This document shows positions 8,008-16,554 of a stretch of 64,000 nucleotides of DNA, piece by piece (position 1 is the first letter of the stretch; each line of letters begins with the position of its first letter). Under the pieces are notes generated by a model, which saw nothing but the letters and a program-made list of their open reading frames with translations, made no database searches and had not been told where the DNA came from. Position numbers and translations under genes: made by a program. The stretch comes from Chthoniobacterales bacterium (lineage in GTDB: Bacteria > Verrucomicrobiota > Verrucomicrobiia > Chthoniobacterales > DASVRZ01): assembly GCA_039930045.1 (NCBI GenBank), contig JBDSQB010000002.1, positions 326,286 to 390,285 on the forward strand. The letters are read 5' to 3'.

Positions 8008-9867
8008 TTAGAAGCGAATGAGGTTGCCGCGGGTGCGGGTGACGACGTCCAGACTTCCCGGGGGCGGGGTGGCGAGGAACGAGCTGTCGAAGTTCCAGGC
8101 GCGGTTGGGCGCGGCGTAGATGGCCCCGGTATCCCATTCTCCGGTGAAGGTCTTGCTGGTGAAAAGCTGCACCATGGAACCGAAGTAGGTGAAGCTGTCA
8201 TTGGTCCAATCCTCCAGAAAGCGTGGGAAGTTATTAAACCCACCCGAGTAGCCGTAGCTGTTGTTGGTGGCGGAGTTGGAATCCGGGTCCCATCCCGATG
8301 GGATGTTGCCGGTGACGATGGCGGTGTTGACGGTGGTGCTGCTGGCAGGTCTTGAGGAGAGAGCGTTGGCGGAGTTGGAGTCGTTCCAAGTATTGGAAAG
8401 AATGGTAACGGCGTCGCCGATAACGGCGGAGGGAGCCTTGGTGTAGCCGGAAACGACAGGGCTGTCGGTGTTGCTAGGGTTGCCGCCGTTGTTGGACGGA
8501 ACGTTGTTAACTGTGGCCGAAGTGCTGCCGGTGTTGTAATCGCCCTGGATGTAAATGGGGTTTTCGCTGACGACGGTGAGACCGGTGGGAGGCAGGGTGC
8601 CCCCGTTTTTTAGACGAACCGCCTTCGGGTCCGAGGCTCCACTCGAACTCGTATCATAGACATAGAGGACGCCATTGGTGGTGAACCCGGTAGCCGCGCT
8701 GAGCGTGCTGCGAATGGCATTGATGTCCACCGTGGAGACATCGACGGTTTTGTTTTCGCGTCGGTCAGTGATGGTTTGGGCGGTGATGGCGCTCTTGATC
8801 GTAGTGATCTGGGCGGCGGTGAGTGCGACGCCGTTCTGCGTGGTGATGGTGATGTTGGTCGCGACGGAGGCGGGGCCGGTGATTTTAACAATGATGCCAG
8901 CCTTGGTGTAGAGACGGCGATCCGCGATGGCGGGATCATCCGCATAACCCGCGACGGGCGGCTCGATCAACTCGCGCATGCTATCGTTGTTGGGATTGGA
9001 GTCCGTGGTGCTGAGGACCGACTCCGGCCTGGTGCCGAGAGGATAGAGCGTGGAAACAGTGTTCACCTGGGCGGACTGGCCGCCATTTGAGAAAACCGGG
9101 GAATAATTGGAGCCTGAGTTATTCCAAGCCGTCGCGCCGGTGGGATATTCCGTGGAAGTGTAGCCATCGACGTTCGAGGTGTTGTTCTGGAAAGTGAGCG
9201 CCGTTGTCGTGCCGCCGCTCATGTAAGCCTTGTGGTTGGTGTGGACGAGTCCGGCAATAATCATGGGGGCCGGCTTGTAAAACTCGATGTCGTCCTGGAA
9301 AAATCCCATCGCCTGGAAGAGCGGGACGGAGACGTATTCGATGGTGCGTTTCAACCCGTAAGTCTGGGCGCTGGAGGCGGAGCTTTTCGCGAGTTTGACG
9401 CTGGCGGTGTAGGAAAATTTCACACCTTTCCAGCCGGGATATTCCGGCAGATCCACATAGACGGCGGCGGGCAGTGTGGAAGTCGTCGTGGGCAGCGGAG
9501 CGCCATAGTCGTCCACCACATCGATCTTCAACTGGCCGCCCGAGGCGTAGGGGAAATTGAATGGCGAGTTGGCCGTCGGTGGCGTCGGGCCGCGGACCGT
9601 GGAGTCGATGTCCGCAGAATTGGGCGGTCCGTATTTCGCGTTGGCGGCCTTGAGCCAGATTCCGTAAGCCGTTTCCAGAGCGCCTTCGCTTTCAAAGCGC
9701 AGGTCGGAATAATCGCGGCTGGTATCGACTTGCTTGCCGATCCCTTGGGTGTGGTTCAGCGCGATGCCGACCACGCCCGCGATGACGAGGGCGACAAAAA
9801 TGGCTGCAAGCAGAGCCGCTCCGTCTTCCCGGCTCGTGAGTTTGGTAGTGATGAATTTATTGTGCAT
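8008..9867 (-). CDS. PilX-like pilus assembly/prepilin-like protein, 619 aa
   Basis: The N-terminus (SREDGAALLAAIFVALVIAGVVGIAL) is a single hydrophobic helix after a short charged leader, like PilX/GspK proteins whose cleavage motif is degenerate. A large extracytoplasmic part follows, rich in Thr, Ser, Asn and Gly (for example NNTSNVDGYTSTEYPTG), with long beta-strand-like stretches. It overlaps the end of the PilW-like gene by 11 bases. At 619 residues it is far longer than canonical PilX (~200), so it may carry an adhesive or structural domain. Verrucomicrobiota encode multi-gene prepilin cassettes with one oversized member, and this locus follows that pattern, though I cannot confirm membership of a named family. 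Confidence 0.75.
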   Translation of the reverse strand: MHNKFITTKLTSREDGAALLAAIFVALVIAGVVGIALNHTQGIGKQVDTSRDYSDLRFESEGALETAYGIWLKAANAKYGPPNSADIDSTVRGPTPPTANSPFNFPYASGGQLKIDVVDDYGAPLPTTTSTLPAAVYVDLPEYPGWKGVKFSYTASVKLAKSSASSAQTYGLKRTIEYVSVPLFQAMGFFQDDIEFYKPAPMIIAGLVHTNHKAYMSGGTTTALTFQNNTSNVDGYTSTEYPTGATAWNNSGSNYSPVFSNGGQSAQVNTVSTLYPLGTRPESVLSTTDSNPNNDSMRELIEPPVAGYADDPAIADRRLYTKAGIIVKITGPASVATNITITTQNGVALTAAQITTIKSAITAQTITDRRENKTVDVSTVDINAIRSTLSAATGFTTNGVLYVYDTSSSGASDPKAVRLKNGGTLPPTGLTVVSENPIYIQGDYNTGSTSATVNNVPSNNGGNPSNTDSPVVSGYTKAPSAVIGDAVTILSNTWNDSNSANALSSRPASSTTVNTAIVTGNIPSGWDPDSNSATNNSYGYSGGFNNFPRFLEDWTNDSFTYFGSMVQLFTSKTFTGEWDTGAIYAAPNRAWNFDSSFLATPPPGSLDVVTRTRGNLIRF

Positions 9868-10750
9868 TTCGGGGGCGGAGCAGGGTGTCGATGCGCATGG
9901 ATGTGTTGAAATCCTTCGCTTCTTTCTTGGTTAAAACGCTGTTGTTGTCCCGGTTCTGCACCCGGAACGACAGACTGAGAAATGGCTCGGTGTTTTTGAT
10001 GACGATGGAAAACGGCGTCGCCTCGCCCGAGCTGGTGCCGACGTCCGTCGTGAGAACGGAATACGGCGTGGCGGACGTGGTGTAGGTCGTCGCACCCTCC
10101 ATCGTCGGATAGTAACGCAACTCGTTGCCGACGATGATAAAGGCGACGCGCCGAACCAGCGTCGCTGGTTTTTTATCGCCGGCGACCCAGGCAATGCCGG
10201 AGCTGTTGCCAGATTTCAACGTCACCGAGATGCTTTGCAACTGGCTGGAAATGACTCCGCCGCTCGCGGTGCTGACTCGGGAGCGGTTATCCGAGCCATC
10301 GATCAAAACGACATCGTCGGCTGAAGGAATCGGAGCGATCACCCGCGGATTAGTCGAGCGCTTCATGCTGAAAGTCGTGGCCGTGGCGGCACCCGTTCCT
10401 TCCATGATGTAGGGGCCGCCGAGATATTTATCGAAGATGATGCCAGCTGCTGGCCCGATGCCAGCCGTGGCTCCTGCGACAATCGCCTGTGTGGTGAATC
10501 CGCCACTGCCGTTGAGGGTCACGAGTTGCGGCATGTCGGTGGCCTGGCTGACTTCGGCGTTGATCCGGTCCAGCCCAGCTCGCAAGGCGCCGCCCGAGCT
10601 GTTGATGGAATAATTTTTTGCGTAGAGCACCGTGCCCGCGGTCATGATGTAATAGGCGATGCCGCCGACGAGTGCGAAGAGCGCGCCAGCCACCATCACC
10701 TCCACGAGGGTGAATCCACTTTGCATGGTCTGTCGCAGCGAGTTTCTCAT
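9857..10750 (-). CDS. PilW-like minor prepilin
   Basis: 297 residues with a class III leader (QTMQSG before FTLVEVMVAGALFALVGGIAYYIM) and Glu at +5. The size and the segment AGLDRINAEVSQATDMPQLV after the helix resemble PilW/GspJ-type minor pilins, which prime fibre assembly at the inner membrane. Start and upstream stop overlap as ATGA, so it is coupled with the PilV-like gene. The C-terminus ends in RIDTLLRPRNAQ and overlaps the start of the next gene. Confidence 0.82.
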   Translation of the reverse strand: MRNSLRQTMQSGFTLVEVMVAGALFALVGGIAYYIMTAGTVLYAKNYSINSSGGALRAGLDRINAEVSQATDMPQLVTLNGSGGFTTQAIVAGATAGIGPAAGIIFDKYLGGPYIMEGTGAATATTFSMKRSTNPRVIAPIPSADDVVLIDGSDNRSRVSTASGGVISSQLQSISVTLKSGNSSGIAWVAGDKKPATLVRRVAFIIVGNELRYYPTMEGATTYTTSATPYSVLTTDVGTSSGEATPFSIVIKNTEPFLSLSFRVQNRDNNSVLTKKEAKDFNTSMRIDTLLRPRNAQ

Positions 10751-11280
10751 ATGTCAGGCGACCGGATCGAGGTCAGGGTGTAACTCGGCTTGGACTTGCC
10801 ATTGATCGAGTAATCCAGTGTGAACGTGATGCGGCGCGTGTTGGCGTTGTAAGTCGAGCCGGAGAAGAGTGCCACCGTGCGCTTGAGCGTGCCCGTAACG
10901 AGCACCGTGCCATCGCGGGCGGTGATGAGGGCGATCGGGGCGGAACCGAGCGAGACATCGGACGTCTCGTTCCAGCCGGTGCCGGTGTTGACGGCCAAAA
11001 TCGCGGGAATGTTCGACGAATCGAACGGCACCGTCATCGCCATTTCCATGTTGCGCTGGACGACTTCGCGGGCCGCTGACATGACGCGCAGCGAACCAGC
11101 ATCGCGATTGAGCGTCAGCAAAGCGTCGATCCCAGCCATGCCAAAGAGCGCCAGCAATGTCACAGCCACAGCGACTTCGATAATCGTGAAGCCGGCGTTT
11201 TTTTTGGGAAAACGGGCCGAAGCAACAGGGATGCGTTTCGTGCGCAGCCCCCGGAGTTTCGCGTAGAGTGCTTGGATCAT
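10747..11280 (-). CDS. PilV/GspI-like minor prepilin
   Basis: 177 residues. A longer leader than usual (about 30 residues, basic) precedes G-FTIIEVAVAVTLLALFGMAGIDALL, with Glu at +5. The stretch SAAREVVQRNMEMAMTVPFDS after the helix fits the PilV/GspI type. It is the first gene of a four-gene minus-strand operon (PilV-like, PilW-like, PilX-like, secreted protein). An alternative start nearer the cleavage site is not obvious. Function as a minor pilin is from family knowledge; which fibre it serves is unknown. Confidence 0.8.
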   Translation of the reverse strand: MIQALYAKLRGLRTKRIPVASARFPKKNAGFTIIEVAVAVTLLALFGMAGIDALLTLNRDAGSLRVMSAAREVVQRNMEMAMTVPFDSSNIPAILAVNTGTGWNETSDVSLGSAPIALITARDGTVLVTGTLKRTVALFSGSTYNANTRRITFTLDYSINGKSKPSYTLTSIRSPDI

Positions 11281-11641
11281 AACATGTAACCAAGCAGGTC
11301 AGATGCCATGCTAACTAGGGATATGACTCCCAGTTCAATCGCTTCCAGCGTCCGTCAGCTTTGCCTAGGTTCGGCGGCATCTGGCCGCTTGGGATGCTTG
11401 TGCCGCACGTTATCGAGGATTTGCACCGAGTGGCCGCAGCCCCACATCACCGCGAGGAAGATAAGCAATGTGAGGAGCATGTGATTTCTTTTGTTAGCTC
11501 AAACCATGCCGGACGCTTCCTTTTCGGCTCTTATTTTTTACTCAGGTTCAGCACTTCCCGTGAGGCATCCAAACGATTCCAGCATTCGTTTGTAACTCGA
11601 ATTGCCAGTGTCTGCCTGCCCTTGTAAAAAGCTTGTGCTCC
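11281..11641. other. 361-base gap before the hybrid kinase; mostly featureless
   Basis: It lies between the divergent minor-pilin operon and the histidine kinase gene and must hold both promoters. The only coding candidate is a 41-codon frame at 11355-11480 on the minus strand. No clear terminator, tRNA or long repeat was seen. Confidence 0.4.
11355..11480 (-). CDS. Possible 41-aa small membrane or secreted peptide
   Basis: A short ATG frame with an N-terminal hydrophobic stretch (MLLTLLIFLAVMWGCG) followed by a polar, basic tail (VRHKHPKRPDAAEPRQS). The cysteine after the hydrophobic run gives it a lipoprotein-like look. It is in the same direction as, and 74 bases before, the minor-pilin operon. 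At this length chance cannot be excluded, and no family is recognised. Confidence 0.3.
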   Translation of the reverse strand: MLLTLLIFLAVMWGCGHSVQILDNVRHKHPKRPDAAEPRQS

Positions 11642-14600
11642 ATGCCGAACCTTTCTTCGCCCACTGCCAAGCTTGAGGCGCAGCGCATTCTCGGTGAAAA
11701 AAGTTTTCGCCAGCTACTGAATCGCTCCAGCAAGGTGCTGATCCTCACTCTCGGCGGGCCGCTGCTCATGCTGGTGGCACTGGTGTTGCTCCTGCTCCAT
11801 TCGTCCGACCGGGTGGAGCACACCAACGAGGTCATCCTGAAGGCTCGTGAATCCCAGAATCTCCTCATCACCCTGCAAAATGGAGTCCGCGGCTACCGAG
11901 CTGGGCGCGATGAAACATTTCTCATCCCCTACGCCGCGGCGCGTCTGAAAGTGCTGCCGCAACTTGATGAATTAACCAATCTGGTCTCGGACAATCGGCC
12001 GCAGCAGGACCTCGTCCGGGAGGCGCGCCACACGGCGGAGAGTTGGATGCAACTCGTGGCCAACTACCTTTCCAAGATGAAGCGCGGCGAGGCGGACCCA
12101 GCCCCGGAGGTGCTGCAGCAGGGACGGCAGTTGATGGATCAAACGCAGGACACGCTGGAGAAATTCATCGCCGGGGAACATCATCTCCGGCTGCGGCGTG
12201 CTGAAAGGTTGCACGCCATCGAGCTGGCCCTCTTTGCCCTCCTCGGTCTGTCCGCATTGATAGGAATCCCGACGCTGGTCTTTTTCCTGCAAGGCCTCCT
12301 GCGCCGGGCCAATGGTGCCTACCAGGACAGCTTAGCGGCGGCGGAACGGCGGGCGAGCGAGTTGCAAGTCACTCTGCACTCCATCGGCGACGCGGTGGTG
12401 GCGACAGACCGGCGCGGGCGAGTGGAGTTTCTGAATGCCGCCGCTGAGAGATTGATGGGCTGGACGAATGCCGACGCCCAGGGCCGTCCGCTGCCGGAGG
12501 TCTTCGCTATTTTCAACGAGCAGACCGGAGCCGTGGCGGAGAATCCCGTGGAGCGCGTCCTTCGCGAGAACGTCGTGGTGGGCCTGGCGAATCACACGGT
12601 GCTGCGCTCGCGCCAAGGCATCGAAGTGCCGATCGAGGATTCCGCCGCGCCGATCCGGGCGGAGAATGGCGAGGTTCTCGGAGTGATCCTTGTTTTTCAC
12701 GATGTCACGGAGAAGAAAAAGGCCGCGCGCCAGATGCAATCGATCCATCACCGGGGTGTTTTTCTGAACGAACTGGGAGAGTCCACGCGGACGCTGCTCG
12801 ATGGCGAGGCCATTATGGAAGTGACCACGCAGGCGCTCGGTCGTTACATGAAAACGTCGCGCTGCGCCTACGCCGAGGTGAATCCAGCGACGGATGAATT
12901 CGTCATTCCGAACGATTACACCGACGGCTGCGCCAGTTCGCGGGGCGAGTACCATTTGACTCTGTTTGGTCCGCGCGCCGTGGCGGATATGCACGCGGGC
13001 CGCACGCTGGTCTTGCACGATGTCGATGCGGAACTCTCCCTCGAGGATGGAGCGGAGATGTTCAATGCCATCGGGATCAAGGCCCTGATTTGCTGTCCCC
13101 TGGTGAAGGAGGGCAAGCTGCACGCGATGATGGCTGTGCATCAGACGCAGCCGCGCCATTGGACCGTGGACGAAATCGGACTCGTCGAGGAAGTCGTGGA
13201 GCGCTGCTGGTCCACGATCGAGCGCGCCCGGGCCGAGGCCGAGTCGCGGGAGCGCGCCGAGCGTTTCCGGCTGCTCTCCGAGGTGGTTTCGCTTCAGGTC
13301 TGGATGGCCGATGAACGTGGGCACATCAATTATGTGAACCAGGAATGCGTCGATTATTTCGGCCTCGCCTCTGCGGACGCACTCCTCGGCCAAGGCTGGG
13401 CGAGTTTCCTTCACCCCGAAGACCTCGACCGCGTGACCCAGCAATGGCACGACTCGATCACCACCGGTAAACACTACGAGACGGAGTTCCGCCTGCGTAA
13501 TGGAAGTGGCGATTATCGCTGGTTCATCACCCGGGCGGAGACGATGCACGACCCCAAAACGGGGCCGGGCAAATGGTTTGGCACGAACACCGATATTCAG
13601 GATTTGAAGCTCGCGCAGGGCAGGGCCGAGGCGGCGAATCTCGCGAAAGACGCCTTTCTCGCCGCGCTTTCCCATGAGCTTCGAACTCCGCTCACGCCGG
13701 TGCTGATGACCGCTGCCACGCTCCGCCACGACGACCGTCTCCCTGGCGAGATCCAGGAGCAGCTTGAAATGATCGAGCGCAACATCGCCCTGGAAGCCCG
13801 GCTGATCGACGATTTGCTCGACGTCACGAGCATCACCCAGGGCAAGCTCCAACTCCGCACACAGCCTTGCGACGCGCACGCCCTCATCCGGCTCGCCGTG
13901 GAGATCGTCCGGCAAGACGCCGAGGCCAAGGAACTCACACTGACCTGCGACTTCCAGGCGACTCGCAACGAAGTCGATGCCGACCCGGCGCGTTTCCAGC
14001 AAGTCATCTGGAACCTGCTGCGCAACTCCGTGAAATTCACTCCGCGCCAGGGCCAGATTACGATCCAGACGCGCGATCACGAAGACCGGTTGCAAATCGA
14101 GGTCGCCGACTCCGGCATTGGCATCGAACCCGGATTGCTGGATCAGATTTTCACCCCGTTCGAGCAGGGCGGGCTCACCGGCGACCATCGTTTCGGCGGC
14201 ATGGGACTCGGACTCGCCATCGCCCGCGCCATTCTGGCGGTGCATCACGGCAGCATTCGCGCCCAAAGCGCCGGCTCGGGTCAGGGCGCGACCTTCGTCA
14301 TCGACATTCCTGCGACTCTACCGACCGGTCTCCAGCCTATTATAAAAGGACACCCCAACGGCACCCTGCCCACCGCCGCTCTCGAGAAAACTCCGCTCCG
14401 GCTCCTGCTCGTCGAGGACCACGATTCGACTTTGCTTGTTCTCACAAGACTGCTTTCCCGCGACGGGCATCAAGTCGTCCCGGTCGCCTCCGCCACTGCC
14501 GCATTGGCCGCCGCGAGTCAGGAAACATTCGACCTCGTCATCTCCGATCTCGGCCTGCCCGACGGCACGGGTCACGAGCTGATGCAAAAGCTTCGGGCGC

Positions 14601-14740
14601 AATACGGCCTGCGCGGCATCGCTCTCAGCGGCTACGGCATGGAAGACGACATGGCCCGTTCCCGCGACGCCGGTTTCATTCTGCACCTGATCAAACCCGT
14701 GGATTTCACCCGTCTCCGGCAGGCGCTGGCCTCGCTCTGA
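11642..14740 (+). CDS. Membrane hybrid sensor histidine kinase (CHASE3-PAS-GAF-PAS-HisKA-HATPase-REC)
   Basis: 1032 residues. Order: TM helix ~31-53; CHASE3-like sensor ~56-190 (NVRGYRAGR-type motif ENLLITLQNGVRGYRAGRD region); TM helix ~192-217; PAS ~238-360; GAF ~373-530; second PAS/PAC ~541-653; HisKA with phospho-accepting His at ~678 (LSHELRTPL); HATPase ~775-895 (DSGIGI and GMGLGLAIAR); and a receiver ~918-1032 with acceptor Asp ~969 (SDLGLPDGTG). The ATG at 11642 was preferred to the TTG three codons upstream. No separate response regulator or output gene lies next to it, so it probably relays to a phosphotransfer protein elsewhere. The signal is unknown. Confidence 0.92.
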   Translation: MPNLSSPTAKLEAQRILGEKSFRQLLNRSSKVLILTLGGPLLMLVALVLLLLHSSDRVEHTNEVILKARESQNLLITLQNGVRGYRAGRDETFLIPYAAARLKVLPQLDELTNLVSDNRPQQDLVREARHTAESWMQLVANYLSKMKRGEADPAPEVLQQGRQLMDQTQDTLEKFIAGEHHLRLRRAERLHAIELALFALLGLSALIGIPTLVFFLQGLLRRANGAYQDSLAAAERRASELQVTLHSIGDAVVATDRRGRVEFLNAAAERLMGWTNADAQGRPLPEVFAIFNEQTGAVAENPVERVLRENVVVGLANHTVLRSRQGIEVPIEDSAAPIRAENGEVLGVILVFHDVTEKKKAARQMQSIHHRGVFLNELGESTRTLLDGEAIMEVTTQALGRYMKTSRCAYAEVNPATDEFVIPNDYTDGCASSRGEYHLTLFGPRAVADMHAGRTLVLHDVDAELSLEDGAEMFNAIGIKALICCPLVKEGKLHAMMAVHQTQPRHWTVDEIGLVEEVVERCWSTIERARAEAESRERAERFRLLSEVVSLQVWMADERGHINYVNQECVDYFGLASADALLGQGWASFLHPEDLDRVTQQWHDSITTGKHYETEFRLRNGSGDYRWFITRAETMHDPKTGPGKWFGTNTDIQDLKLAQGRAEAANLAKDAFLAALSHELRTPLTPVLMTAATLRHDDRLPGEIQEQLEMIERNIALEARLIDDLLDVTSITQGKLQLRTQPCDAHALIRLAVEIVRQDAEAKELTLTCDFQATRNEVDADPARFQQVIWNLLRNSVKFTPRQGQITIQTRDHEDRLQIEVADSGIGIEPGLLDQIFTPFEQGGLTGDHRFGGMGLGLAIARAILAVHHGSIRAQSAGSGQGATFVIDIPATLPTGLQPIIKGHPNGTLPTAALEKTPLRLLLVEDHDSTLLVLTRLLSRDGHQVVPVASATAALAAASQETFDLVISDLGLPDGTGHELMQKLRAQYGLRGIALSGYGMEDDMARSRDAGFILHLIKPVDFTRLRQALASL

Positions 14741-14789
14741 CTCTAAAACTGGACCGCCCGGCGACGTTCTGGCAGGCTGCCTATTCCAA

Positions 14790-16376
14790 ATGAAAAATTA
14801 TGACTTTGTCGTGATCGGCAGCGGAGTGGCAGGACTCACTTTTGCTCGCAAAGCGGCGGCCACGGGCCGGGTGGCCCTGATTACAAAACGCACTGGATCG
14901 GAGTCCAACACAGCTTATGCCCAAGGCGGCGTGGCCTGTGTGACGAGCGATGAGGATTCATTCGACTTGCATGTGAATGACACGTTGGTAGCCGGCGCGG
15001 GGCTTTGCGACGAGGTTGCAGTGCGCCAAATCGTGATGGACGGCCCGGAGCGAATTCAGGAGTTGATCGATCTCGGCGTGCAATTCGACGAGGGCAAAAC
15101 GGGCGAGGTCGATCTCACGCAGGAAGGCGGACATTCGCGGCGGCGCATTTTGCACGCCGCGGATCTCACTGGAAAAGAAATCGAGCGCGCCCTCATCGCT
15201 GCCGTCACGAATCATCCGCAGATCGATTTGTTGGAGAATCACATGGCCGTGGATCTCATCACCACCGGCAAACTCGGCTACGCAACGGAGGATCGCGTGT
15301 TGGGCGTTTACGTGCTCAATGAACACACCGGCGAAGTGGAAACCGTCCGCAGCGACCGGATCGTTCTCGCCACCGGCGGCTGTGGAAAAGTCTATCTTTA
15401 CACGACGAATCCCGACATCGCGACCGGCGACGGCGTAGCCATGGCCTGGCGCGCCGGGGCGACGATTTCGAATATGGAATTCATCCAGTTCCATCCGACC
15501 TGCCTGTTTCACCCGGAGGCAAAATCGTTCCTCATCAGCGAGGCCGTGCGCGGTGAGGGCGGTATTTTGCGCAATGAAAAAGGTGTCCGCTTCATGGAAA
15601 CAGCCGACCCTCGCATGGAACTCGCCCCGCGCGACATTGTGGCCCGCGCGATCGATGCGGAGATGAAACGCACCGGCGCAAAATGCGTTTACCTCGATAT
15701 TTCGCATCAACCTGCGGAGTTTGTGATGCGTCATTTTCCGAACATTCACGAGACCTGTCTGCGCTTCGGGATCGACATTACGAAGCAGCCAATCCCGGTG
15801 GTGCCGGCAGCGCATTATCAGTGCGGCGGCGTGAAGACGGACATTCACGGCGCGACGACTTTGAAGGGACTCTTCGCCATCGGCGAGGTGGCCTGCACCG
15901 GATTGCACGGCGCGAACCGGCTGGCGAGTAATTCGCTGCTGGAGGGAGTCGTCATGGCCAAGCGCGCCTGCGACAAGGCGGCCACGCTCGATTATTCGGC
16001 CAATCACGAGGAATACCGCCTGCCCGAATGGCGCGCTGGCAATGTGCAAGACGTGGACGAACTCGTCGTGATCTACCATAACTGGGACGAAATCCGCCGC
16101 CTGATGTGGGATTACGTGGCCATTGTGCGGACCGACAAACGCCTCCAGCGTGCTGCAACTCGATTACGAAATTTGCGCCGCGAGATTCAGGATTTTTACT
16201 GGAATTTCAAGCTCACCACCGACCTGCTGGAACTGCGCAACCTCGTCACTGTCGCCGGCCTGATTGTCGATAGCGCCCTCAGTCGCAAGGAAAGCCGCGG
16301 CCTTAATTTCAATCTCGATTACCCGCAAACGGACGATCTGCATTGGAAAAAAGACACGCTCATCCGGCGATATTGA
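14790..16376 (+). CDS. nadB: L-aspartate oxidase
   Basis: 528 residues, the normal length. It oxidises L-aspartate to iminoaspartate in de novo NAD synthesis, using FAD in the cytoplasm. The N-terminal dinucleotide fold is VVIGSGVAGLTFA, with NTAYAQGGVACV next. Substrate-site motifs EFIQFHPTCLF, SEAVRGEGG and HYQCGGVKTDIHG are present, and the C-terminal flavoprotein motif is GLHGANRLASNSLLEGVV. The helical C-terminal domain ends with PQTDDLHWKKDT. nadA and nadC are not adjacent. It begins 49 bases after the kinase gene and could share its transcript. Confidence 0.96.
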   Translation: MKNYDFVVIGSGVAGLTFARKAAATGRVALITKRTGSESNTAYAQGGVACVTSDEDSFDLHVNDTLVAGAGLCDEVAVRQIVMDGPERIQELIDLGVQFDEGKTGEVDLTQEGGHSRRRILHAADLTGKEIERALIAAVTNHPQIDLLENHMAVDLITTGKLGYATEDRVLGVYVLNEHTGEVETVRSDRIVLATGGCGKVYLYTTNPDIATGDGVAMAWRAGATISNMEFIQFHPTCLFHPEAKSFLISEAVRGEGGILRNEKGVRFMETADPRMELAPRDIVARAIDAEMKRTGAKCVYLDISHQPAEFVMRHFPNIHETCLRFGIDITKQPIPVVPAAHYQCGGVKTDIHGATTLKGLFAIGEVACTGLHGANRLASNSLLEGVVMAKRACDKAATLDYSANHEEYRLPEWRAGNVQDVDELVVIYHNWDEIRRLMWDYVAIVRTDKRLQRAATRLRNLRREIQDFYWNFKLTTDLLELRNLVTVAGLIVDSALSRKESRGLNFNLDYPQTDDLHWKKDTLIRRY

Positions 16377-16479
16377 ACAATTTCCGAGCCAGGCGTCTTA
16401 AAACCTGCGCCCAGCCCGAATCGGTGGTCTGCCTTATGCTTATTAAAAGCGTATGAGCCCGCTGAAAGTCCGCTTTGAC

Positions 16480-16500
16480 ACCCGCCGCACGCGGGTTTTG
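16480..16500 (+). terminator. Weak intrinsic terminator downstream of nadB
   Basis: ACCCGC, a five-base loop (CGCAC) and GCGGGT followed by TTTTG. It lies about 100 bases after nadB and just before the likely ATG of the next gene, which supports that ATG rather than an earlier start at 16453. The U-tract is short. Confidence 0.5.
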
Positions 16501-16554
16501 CAGTTGCGACGGGATGGGTTAATCTTTATAAAAATCTGCTCCCCCGCACGACCT

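Noticed and set aside
12332-14266. A 644-codon open frame on the minus strand opposite the hybrid kinase
   Set aside because: The product is His/Arg/Asp-rich without any motif and mirrors the codon bias of the real gene, which has six recognisable domains.
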